Assembly: GCF_028583425.1 (NCBI RefSeq) | Contig: NC_072801.1 | Location: 25,192,001 to 25,256,000 of the forward strand | Direction: 5' to 3' | Source of the DNA: Eublepharis macularius | Lineage: Eukaryota; Chordata; Lepidosauria; Squamata; Eublepharidae | DNA: 64,000 bases | In this document: positions 34,147-64,000 of the stretch, one piece after another | Layout of the letters: each line of letters begins with the position of its first letter | Position numbering within the stretch: position 1 is the first letter of the stretch | Notes under the pieces: model-generated | Seen by the model: only the letters and a program-made list of their open reading frames with translations | Told to the model about the DNA's origin: nothing | The model's database searches: none | Position numbers and translations under genes: made by a program

Positions 34147-34352
34147 TAGGGCTGCCAGACTCCAGGTGGAGATTGGAATTCTCCCAGAATTACAACGGAT
34201 CCCCAGATAGCAGAGATTAGTTCCCCTGGAGAAAATGACACTTTTTGAGGGCAGACTCTATGGTATACATACAGTTTAGGAGAAACAGCAGTCCCTCCCC
34301 AGGGACTACCCCAAATCTCCAGGAATTTCCACAGCCAGAGTTGGCAATCTTA
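34147..34352 (-). repeat. gttgccaactccagg TIR repeat (minus)
   Basis: gctgccagactccaggtgga at the left, tccccaaatctccaggaatt-type sequence, and cagagttggcaatct at the right. Confidence 0.65.
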
Positions 34353-34499
34353 TACCACAGCCTTGTCCTTTTCCAAAACTCAACCAGGCCCTCAATGCTT
34401 TGCCTCCCTAACTTTGCGGTGACCTGCCAATTAATTCCTAGAGCAGATCTAAATAGAAGCTGATGCCCAACCTGTGCACCTTTCTCTGGAAAGAGCAAA

Positions 34500-35060
34500 G
34501 TTTCTACAGTGTAATATATATCCCATCAGAGGCTGACATCCAATTTATTATCTTGGTTGTAGAGCAACATATGCTAAACCCTTATTACAAGGGATTCCTA
34601 TAAACAGCATCGAGGATTAATAATGCATTTATAACACAACTTTGCTTTAGCATGAAATGATCTATAAATGTGTAATAAATGTTTTATAATGTTTTTGTAG
34701 CCTGTTATAAATGATGAATGGGGGGGAATGCTATAGATGCCGCATCAAATATTCATGCTGCATTGTTTGCGCCCTTGCGCCGTTACTGTTCGGGAGCACA
34801 TTAATAATCAAACGAATGGAGAGGTAAGGCACTGTGGACATGGGCCGGCGAGCCCATTTATAACGCCATCTATAATCCTTACCATAAAGTAAATACATTG
34901 GCCAGTGACCGCTGATGAGATGGCGCGAAGGCCGTGAATTATTTGTAAGGGTGGTTATATATTAATGTATGTTATCCATATCGGGCCCATACAACTGTCA
35001 TTAATATATTATATGGTATGTATTATTAATCCTTTTCACCCAATTTATAGGCAGCAGCTC
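34500..35060. promoter_or_regulatory. candidate conserved non-coding element, AT-rich with HOX/CDX-like sites
   Basis: A 560-bp repeat-free stretch. Several TTTATAA/ATAAA motifs recur (aatgcatttataacacaact, cccatttataacgccatcta) along with TAAT cores. It is very unlike the surrounding repeat-rich, GC-balanced DNA. Confidence 0.4.
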
Positions 35061-35455
35061 TTGAATAGAGAAAATCACACCTCGCCTCTTTCACTGCCTG
35101 GCCACCAGGGTTCTATTTCCTGTGAGTATGTTGGGGTTTCCTGTCAATCGGCAGTGAGGGTCATTGTCTCTCCTGCCATAGCTTACAGCGGCTCCTACCA
35201 GGCCACCGAATGCCACTTTGGCCTGGACCAGCAAATCAAACATGCAACCACTTCGCCCAGCCAGATTATGAGTGTTTATAATTTATACTGCAATCAATGC
35301 TGTAGAATGTCACAAAGGAACATAAAATTTAGGCGGGTCTTGGGCTGGTTAATGCACGGGGAGGTGTTCTTTCAGCTCTGTTGCCGGCTTTTTAGATGGT
35401 TTAGTGCCAATATGATGGCATCCTGTTTCAATGGTCGTTCTGAGATATTCTTCGA
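35061..35455. promoter_or_regulatory. candidate conserved non-coding element, adjoining segment
   Basis: It continues the repeat-free interval up to the hAT-type insertion at 35467. It includes tttataatttatactgcaat. The 184-residue plus-strand open frame across 34965-35519 shows no family I recognise and runs into the transposon, so I do not call it a gene. Confidence 0.3.
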
Positions 35456-35466
35456 TTGTGTGTTTG

Positions 35467-35660
35467 CAGGACTTTTTTTCAGCTGGAAGGTGGTGGAACT
35501 GAGTTCCGGAACCGCTTGAAAATGGTCACATGGCTTGTGGCCCCACCCACGGATCTCCAGACAGAAGGGAGTTTAGATTGCCCTTTGCGCCATGTGACCA
35601 TTTTCTCCGAGGGCAACCCACTGAGTTCCACCACCTCTTTTCCCAGAAAAAAAAGCCCTG
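35467..35660. mobile_element. hAT-type miniature transposon, copy 1
   Basis: 194 bp with terminal inverted repeats caggactttttttcagctgg and its partner ending gaaaaaaaagccctg. It is flanked by a perfect 8-bp duplication, tgtgtttg (35459-35466 and 35661-35668). The 8-bp target and CAGGG-like ends fit the hAT superfamily. No transposase is encoded. Confidence 0.88.
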
Positions 35661-36296
35661 TGTGTTTGTACTTTTGGAATTGGGATCCACCTTGAAAGCT
35701 TATGGCTTAGATTCAGGACTGAAAGTTTTAAGAGGAGAAGGGGGAGAGAGGGAGAGAGAGAGGACCTTCCCTCATTTTCAGCTGTGGGAGAGACAGTAAA
35801 AGGAAATAGGAGGCGAGAGGAAGATTACTTTTAAAATGAAACATCATAATCAGATTGTTTTTAAAACCATCAATGAGATTCTTTGGAAAAAAGAAGATGA
35901 TCTTGCGGAATCAATGGTGGCTTTCCCAAGAGGCTCCAGAAAGGATCAACACTGAATCGCCTTTCCCATTGCCCTAAAATGGGATCTTCCATGATTTTAG
36001 GTCCCAAGTTCCCATCCTCCAAGTATCTGCCCAAATTCACAGGGGAAGCAGTGCTAGGAAGATAACTTCAAGATCCTGGAAGCCTGCGTTCCTTTTGAAA
36101 TAGCTTGAGGAGTCAGTCCTGCTCACAGCCGAAGCCCTATTTCTGATTCCAAGCATACTGTTTCCTGCAGATTGGGATTTTCCAGCCCTGGAAAACGGTT
36201 TTGTGAAATAAACCATTGCTGCTCAAGCCGAACCAGGAGAATACAAACATCAGTGCAATGACTGTCAATGCCACTTAAGGGTAGTTCACACATGTG

Positions 36297-36506
36297 TTGT
36301 CAACTCTAGGTTAGGAAATTCCTGGAGATTTGGGGGCAGAGCCTGTAAAGGGCAGGGTTTGGGAAGGGAAGAAACCTCAGCGGGGCATAATGCCATAGAG
36401 TCAACTCTCTAAAGCAACTATTTTTTCTGGGGGAACTGATCTATGTAGACTGGAGATCAATTATAATTCTAGGGGAGCTCCAGGTCCCACCTGGAAGTTG
36501 GCAACA
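36297..36506 (+). repeat. gttgccaactccagg TIR repeat
   Basis: gtcaactctaggttaggaaa at the left and cctggaagttggcaaca at the right. Confidence 0.7.
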
Positions 36507-36508
36507 AG

Positions 36509-36850
<342 letters not shown>

Positions 36851-37439
36851 AATTCTCATCTGAATGTGCAAACTGCCTTTTCTTCAAGGGATGTGTAAAT
36901 TCATCGGGGACTCCTCATCCTTCACACAGTAAGCGATGTTGAACAGGCTCACGTGGACCAGCTCAAAAAAGTCCGTTCAGGCTTTCCTCGGGAGAGGAGG
37001 CTTAGCTCTAACTCTCCCCATGAAACAGACTTCCTCTTGGCTCTATAGCTGGAAATGGGATCTCCCCTGAAGTTGTAAGGCCACAGAAAGGTCATTTTCC
37101 TTAAAAAAAAAATCGCACTTGACTGCCAAAGTACTACTTGCCAAACTTACAATAGCTGAGACCTTTTTAAAAAGATCAACCCCATGCTGTCTGCAGGAAG
37201 ATCCCTCTTTTCTGAGATCTATGGGCTGCTCAAGGGTGGCCCTTTTAGCGGCATGCCGGACAAGCTTTTGGGCAAAGTTTAGGAAACAACGTCTTTTTAC
37301 CCTACATTGGGAGACTGCTGGTATGGACCGTTATGGGGAGCTTATTAAAAATGGTATTGTAAAATCATATAGAACAGTTTCATTAAGTAGTAATAATGCC
37401 ATCTCAATCTATCATTTTCTGCAGTTAAAAAGTTGATCC

Positions 37440-37690
37440 ATGTTAAAATTTTGCAATAGAGATCTTTTAAGAAACTTAACCCTCTTTAAAGAGCAAGACT
37501 CGATCCTCCTGACTCCCTTCTTTGCAACGCCCCTCCCACTGGTATAGAAAGGCTTAGGGATCTCCATTCCTCCTTGGATCTGACGAAGGGAGCTTTGACT
37601 CTCAAAATCTTATACTCTGGAAATTGTATTGGGTCTTGGACTTGAATCTTGTTCTTCCATTACAGGCCAACATCATTACCCACCTGAAGC
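37440..37690 (+). mobile_element. second Penelope-type hammerhead-like subfamily, 3' end
   Basis: tctgacgaagggagctttga, then a damaged actctcAAAAtc, and a 3' half ending near taccca. The order of motifs matches the element at 32593, but the sequence differs. The 5' limit is unclear. A related 3' half follows the palindrome at 48590. Confidence 0.55.
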
Positions 37691-38054
37691 AACCTCTTTT
37701 GAAACACTGTCCAATGAAAAAAGCACATTCGCAGTTTTCTATATGTTAAGAACACGTCCACCAAAAGGGTAGGTTAAAAATGGCATTTACCATTGAGCTG
37801 AGAAGTTAATATAAAAGTCTGGTCATTTCTGTCCTTTTCTATTAGCTTTGCTTGGGAGGAAATGGTCTTAATATATTATACCACTGGCAATGTTCTCCAG
37901 CTGGGTTGCCAAGGATATATAGGGGTACTAGCAATGTCACAGCTGGTTTTATGGTGAGCCTTTAATTAACTTTATTCAGATGAGATGGAAATGTTTTAGA
38001 TGAGAAAAATTCTAGGAAATGGTTGTCCTAATGTTGTTTCATGATACTGGACTA

Positions 38055-38270
38055 AGGTTGCCAACCCCAGGTGGGGAAATTTCTGGAGATTTGGGGATGG
38101 AGCCTGAAGAAGGAGGAATCTAGGGGAAAGGAGAGGAACTCAGCTGGGTATACCACCATAGACTGCATCCTACAAAGCAGTCATTTTCTCCAGGGGAATT
38201 GATCTCTTTCGTCTAGAGATCAGTATTAATTCTGGGAGATCTGCAGGCACCACCTAGAGTTTGGCAACCC
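38055..38270 (+). repeat. gttgccaactccagg TIR repeat, interrupted at its end
   Basis: aaggttgccaaccccaggtg at the left. The right end agtttggcaaccc is the target of the hAT-type insertion at 38271. Confidence 0.75.
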
Positions 38271-38653
38271 CAGGGCTTTTTTTCAGCTGGAACGCGGTGG
38301 AACGGAGTTCTGGCACCTCTTGAAAATGGTCACATGGCTGGTGGCCCTGCCCCCTAATCCCCAGACAGAGGGGAGTTCAGATTGCCAGCACAGGGGACAA
38401 TCTAAGCTCCCTTCTGTCTGGAGATCAGGGGGTGGGGCCACCAGCCATGTTTTCACTGAGGGCAATTTAAACTTTAAAAAACTCCCCCCTTGTTCCACTG
38501 ACCCAATGTGACGTCATTGTGTGGTCCTGGGTGCGTGCGCAAACTTTGCGCGTGTGCGTGTGGTACCAGGGGCACCACTTCCCACCAGGAATTGTCCCCT
38601 GTGCTGGCAACCCACTGAGTTCCACCACCTCTTTTCCCAGAAAAAAAGCCCTG
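38271..38653. mobile_element. hAT-type miniature transposon, copy 2
   Basis: 383 bp from cagggctttttttcagctgg to gaaaaaaagccctg. It has a perfect 8-bp duplication, ggcaaccc (38263-38270 and 38654-38661). The interior is a long imperfect palindrome around a shared ctgtctggagatcagggggt segment. Confidence 0.9.
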
Positions 38654-39077
38654 GGCAACCCTGTATTGGATATAAGTAGAAATATTTTTTTAATCTACTA
38701 TGTATCCATTCCAAAACCGTTCTGTGTGATTTTCTTCTGTGTAGTGACAGCAACTATCAGTATTCAATAAACTGTGGAAACAAATGAATGTCGTAGTAGT
38801 AGAGCATTTTTACAAAAAGTGAAAGATATCATATTTTGATGAGACTTACGGCTCTGCAAAAAAAAAAAATAACGATGTGACTAAGTTGGATTTACATTGG
38901 AAAGAAGTTTTATACCAAACTGAGTTAACTATGGTAAAGGCCTGAAACTGTTTACCTGCGTGAAATTTCTGACCTTTGGAATAATTAATAATCTGGTTAT
39001 TTTGAGATAAGATTAGTGAACAGTGGGTTTATTTTTTAAGAAAAGTCTGTTTTTTATTGTGAATGTGTATCTATAAT

Positions 39078-39288
39078 CTGGGGAGGGAAGGCAGCATAGT
39101 ATAGCCTGATCTTGTCAGATGTTGGAAACTAAGCAGGGTTGGTACTTGGATGGGAGACCACTAAGGAAGACTCTGCAGAGGAAGGCACTGGCAAACCACC
39201 TCTGCTTTTCACTTGTCTTAAACCCCCCATGCTGGGGTTGCCACAAGTCAGTCGTGACTCGATGGCACTTTACATACACACACATATA
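39078..39288 (+). repeat. 5S rRNA-derived SINE with Bov-B-like tail
   Basis: The best copy here: gcctgatcttgtcagatgtt, aactaagcagggttggtact and tggatgggagaccac mirror the 5S internal promoter. The tail is ccacaagtcagtcgtgactc. Confidence 0.85.
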
Positions 39289-39599
39289 TAATCTGAGCAT
39301 GTATGGCTATGATTTAAAATGTGTTTTCTATATCTGTGTTTTTGTATGTTTAAATTTTTAAAAGGTTTAGGAAACTTCTTAAAGGCCATTTGAGTTCAAT
39401 GTGCTTTGGAAATTAACCTCCGACTTCTGCTAAACTCTTTAGTTGCTCCTTGGTGATCGTTTTCTGGGGTTTGGTTCTTCCCGTATTTTTTAACATTTGG
39501 ACTAATGAATTTACTGTGGATGAGTTGAATTATGCATTTGTTGGGGGCTGATGTTTTGGAGTTTGAGGTCATTGTGTATTATTTTACAGAGGTGGTTTG

Positions 39600-40010
39600 G
39601 GCGTTTGCTGTTTTAGGATAGCATGCTGTTGTTGCACATCATTCATTTTGGAAATTTCTTCCTACACAGACAATATGCATTAAAAAGAACCCCACCATTT
39701 AAAAACCTCTGTATCGCAGACAGATCCAACGAGAAAATAAATATTAACCAAAAAAAAAATCTTAAAGGCTTTTTAACAGAGAAAGCTGTTTGGGTCCATT
39801 TACTAACACACCCTGCTTCAGAAGGAAAGGCCAGGCATAAAATTGCAATCTTCCCGCTTAAACATGAATTTGTAAAGCTGGTTTTCTACAAGGCCTACAG
39901 TCACTTGAAAACGGCATGTTTCTCTTTTCACCTGTGCATGCCAATTGTGGGGCAGAAGCCCCAAACCCGTTCTTCTTTTCTTTTTTCAGGATTGTAAAGT
40001 CATAATGGTG
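39600..40010. promoter_or_regulatory. candidate conserved non-coding element
   Basis: Repeat-free block with several AT-rich sites (acaatatgcattaaaaagaa, gaaaataaatattaaccaaa). No gene or repeat family recognised. Confidence 0.3.
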
Positions 40011-40149
40011 CAATTGCAGTCTAATACAATGAGACAAATAAGCAGTTGCTTTGGCTGCAAAGTGAAAAACAGAGCCAAGGGTCCACTGTGCTGATTCACA
40101 CAGCGGCCAATCAGATGCTCCAGAAAGCTTTCGGGGTCAACCCCAATCA

Positions 40150-40455
40150 ATGACCCCAATCAATGGCATTCAGGACAGTTCTAATAATATTGATGGACCT
40201 ATCCTTCAGGAATTAGTCTAATCCTTTTGAAAGCTAAACTAAATTAATGACCACCATTACATCCTGTGATGGTGAATTCTACAACTTGATTACTCATTTT
40301 GTGAAGAAGTACTTCCTTTTTGTCTTTCCTGAATCTACTGCCCATTAATTTTATTGTAAGCTCCCAAGTTCTAGTATTCTGGGAGAGGCAGAAAAAGTTC
40401 TCTGACAGCACATGCTCTACACCATGCCTAATTTTTACAAACATCCATCCTATTT
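40150..40455 (-). mobile_element. CR1-like LINE 3' fragment (minus)
   Basis: accattacatcctgtgatgg, aattctacaacttgattact and agaagtacttccttttt match the CR1 3' region read in reverse. Confidence 0.55.
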
Positions 40456-40527
40456 TTTGGTTATTTTTTTACTTCATTTATAACCTTACCTTTGTCCCCA
40501 ACGAGCAGCTTACATCATTCTCATCTC

Positions 40528-40841
40528 CAGGACTTTTTTTCTGGGAAAAGAGGTGGTGGAACTCAGGACCGCACAATGATGTCACTTTAGGTCAGCTGGA
40601 ACAAGGGGGGAGTTTTTTAAAGTTTAAATCGCCCTTGGCGAAAATGGTCACATGGCTGGTGGCCCCGCCCACTGATCTCCGGACAGAGGAGAGTTTAGAT
40701 TGCCCTCCACACCAGTGGCGCGGAGGGCAATCTAAACTCCCCTCTGTCTGGAGATCAGGGGGTGGGGCCACCAGCCATGTGACCATTTTCAAGAGGTGCC
40801 AGAACTCCGTTCCACCGTGTTCCTGCTGAAAAAAAGCCCTG
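40528..40841. mobile_element. hAT-type miniature transposon, copy 3
   Basis: 314 bp from caggactttttttctgggaa to gaaaaaaagccctg. The flanks ctcatctc (40520-40527) and ctcgtctc (40842-40849) differ at one base. It is inserted in a SINE. Confidence 0.87.
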
Positions 40842-40933
40842 CTCGTCTCCTCCATTTTATCTTCACAACAACCCAGTGAGGCAGGTTAGGATGAGAGAGT
40901 GATTGGCCCAACCCAGTGAGCTTGCATAGCAGA

Positions 40934-41325
40934 GTGGGCATTTATTTATTTATAGTCCGCCATTCTCACTGAGACTCAAGGCAGATTAGGCAGTATGAGT
41001 TAAGCAGAGTCCATTTCAAGGACATTTCAATCAACAATATAAACAGGGTCTATAAAATGCAAATTTGCAAAGATTTAAAACCAGCAGAAATCTAGTACAA
41101 AGTTGAAGAAATGCTGAAAGGGAGCATAAGTAATTCTAAGACTGATACATTAAACAACAGAACTACTGGGTAGGAGCGTACCCAAAGTAACGGATAGCAC
41201 ATAGTAATAAAGTCTATGGTCCTTACCTCTCTACGGATGCATTCCTCTGAGACCACTTCTTTTCAGTACAGCCCTTCCATCAGTACAGCCCTCCCTCTTA
41301 AATAATTCAGTTTTCATCGCCTCAA
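40934..41325 (-). repeat. LINE-type 3' fragment (minus)
   Basis: tatagtccgccattctcact at the left is the reverse of a LINE tail. It ends near taaataattcagttttcatc. The same body and end occur in the INTS1 intron at 1500-1930. Confidence 0.6.
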
Positions 41326-42838
41326 ATCTGGGTCTCCCACAGTCTGATGCTCTAACCATTACACCACACTGGCTATCATATCATGTCCCCTCCTGCCTCT
41401 TTTCACTTAAAAAAACCCTCCTTGGAGAAGTTCCACCCTATGATCTTTTTGACTGTCCCTTTTCTGCACCTTTCCCAGTGTACCGACAATCCTTGCCAGA
41501 GCTTAGGCAACCAGAGCTGTGCACAGCATTGTGAACACGGCCACACTATGGATCTATATAAGAGCACCACAGTACTATTTGGTTGAAAATCCCTTTTCTA
41601 AGCCCTACCTAGCAGAGACCAAAGAATCCATCCACGTCAAAGCCAGTTTGTAGGAAGTAATGAATTAAGCCGAGTGGCAGAAACAATCCAACGAGGGACG
41701 GAGTAATAGTTAAAGGGAAAGCAGCTCTGCCAAAGTTTAGCAGTCTAAACTGGTGCCGTAATTGTACTTTAACGATTTTTTTAAAAGGTAAGATAACAAG
41801 TCAAGTCTGAAAAATGGCACACTGGGTTGAAACAGGTTGGCGACCACCTCCTTGGGGGTCTCCCTAGAAACGAGCGCACGCGCCCCCCCTATTCCAGACG
41901 CCAGCGCGCAAGCAAGAGTGTGAGGACAGGACGGGCTTCAAACGTGCCCTTCAAGGCGTCTTTTCCCAAGACCCGTGCGCACGTGTAAAAGACTGCATAC
42001 ATGCAGTGTGACGTTCATGTTTAAAAAAACCATCGGCGGCCGCGCAGAAGAGTGGTTTACAACGGGGTCGATCCCTCTGGATCCAGTAGGCTTGCTTCCG
42101 AGGAAGCGTGCCTAGGATCCGGTCCGCTTTGCCAAACCCCGGCTGGAGGGCTTTGTAGGGGGAAGGGCGTGGGAAAAGCCGGCCAGCCCTCGCCTCCTTC
42201 CCGGCCCCCTGGAGGCAGAGGCGGAGTCCGGAGCCGCTCGGCTCGCCGCGCTCCACGCCCTCCCGGGCTCCAGGCATTGGAGCTCGGCGTCCCTCCCCCG
42301 AAGTTCTCTCCGCCCGCCTCCTCCTCGGAGACCCAGCCGTTGGCGTTTCTTTTTGGCTTCCTGGAAAAGTTGCAGGCGGCCGGGATCGGCGCTCACTTCG
42401 CCAGGGCGGCTCTGGTCTTTGTTTTTGGAGAGGTCGCGCGTCTTTGCGCACGTCTGAACTTTGGGGAGGGGGTTGTTACGCACGGCACCCGCTCGTGGTT
42501 CTCCGCCGGGATCCTTCTTGCAAAGATCCCCCCCCCCAAGTCCTCTTGAAGGAAGATGTGGATCCCCGAGTCTCTCGCCGCCTAGCCGCGCGCGCTGACT
42601 GTCCCCGCGATGCAACCCGGGCACGTGTGAATGCCTGGAAGTAGGGGGGCGAGGATGAGGAGAGCGGAAGGCGCACGCTGTTGCCGGCACCCCTTGTGAA
42701 GGTCCTTCGATCCCCACTCCGGCCGCCCTGGATTCCTTCGCGGCCGCCCAGAGGCGCGGCTGAGGGGCGCCGCGTGTCTCTCCGCCCCGACGACCTCCTT
42801 TCATTCGGATCGCCCCCCTGCCCACCCCCGCCTCCGAG

Positions 42839-64000
<21,162 letters not shown>

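Larger units (their letters stand above)
40456..41385 (-). repeat. tRNA-derived SINE (minus) split by two insertions
   Basis: SINE parts are at about 40456-40527, 40850-40933 and 41326-41385. The first gap is the hAT-type copy 3. The second (40934-41325) is a LINE-type 3' fragment of the family also seen at 1500-1930. The pieces read as one SINE once the gaps are ignored. Confidence 0.75.

Noticed and set aside
34965..35519. 184-residue plus-strand open frame
   Set aside because: No recognisable domain, and its end lies in the hAT-type insertion. Codon use does not look coding.
39078..39288. Possible 5S rRNA gene
   Set aside because: Only the promoter-like part matches. The body continues into a Bov-B-like tail, so it is a SINE. 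The same holds for the other six copies.

Overview
This is vertebrate nuclear DNA, most likely from a squamate reptile. The repeats point that way: tRNA-derived SINEs, 5S-rRNA-derived SINEs with a Bov-B-like tail, Bov-B and CR1 LINE ends, Penelope-like elements and hAT-type miniature transposons. A gecko is plausible but not proven. The window holds two conserved genes on the + strand, in the same order and orientation as human INTS1 and MICALL2 on 7p22.3. Most other open frames are chance frames or repeat-derived.

Layout. Bases 541-19659 carry the last 19 coding exons of INTS1, the Integrator scaffold subunit. They encode about 881 C-terminal residues, end at a TGA at 19657-19659, and are followed by a short 3' UTR with an AATAAA at 20592. 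Every exon joins the next in phase. Bases 20.6-41.8 kb are intergenic: dense repeats interrupted by AT-rich, repeat-free stretches (about 23.5, 28.5, 32.2, 34.5-35.4 and 39.6 kb) that look like conserved regulatory elements. A CpG island (about 41.86-43.12 kb) holds the MICALL2 first coding exon (ATG at 42839). MICALL2 continues with exons at 56483, 61423 and 63939. Together these encode the whole calponin-homology domain and the start of the linker; the rest of the gene lies beyond the window.

The most interesting content is in the mobile DNA. A Penelope-like fragment in an INTS1 intron (about 4535-5010) keeps a remnant resembling the protein C-terminus and a complete hammerhead-ribozyme motif at 4880-4920. 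Five copies of a related short element, with a hammerhead-like core and a near-constant 3' end, sit between perfect 11-14 bp target-site duplications. Where the core is present, three copies are damaged at CpG-derived core positions. Four palindromic hAT-type elements share a CAGGRCTTTTTTT-type terminus. Three have perfect 8-bp duplications and one has 7 of 8. Two are nested in older repeats, which gives a relative insertion order. Also present are a 44-bp-arm hairpin, a 182-bp palindrome and a minisatellite of roughly 52-58 bp units.

The two genes have unrelated jobs: INTS1 in nuclear snRNA and mRNA 3' processing and transcription termination, MICALL2 in Rab13/Rab8-dependent junction and actin control. 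Their adjacency is conserved synteny, not an operon. I saw no CRISPR array and no functional tRNA or rRNA gene.
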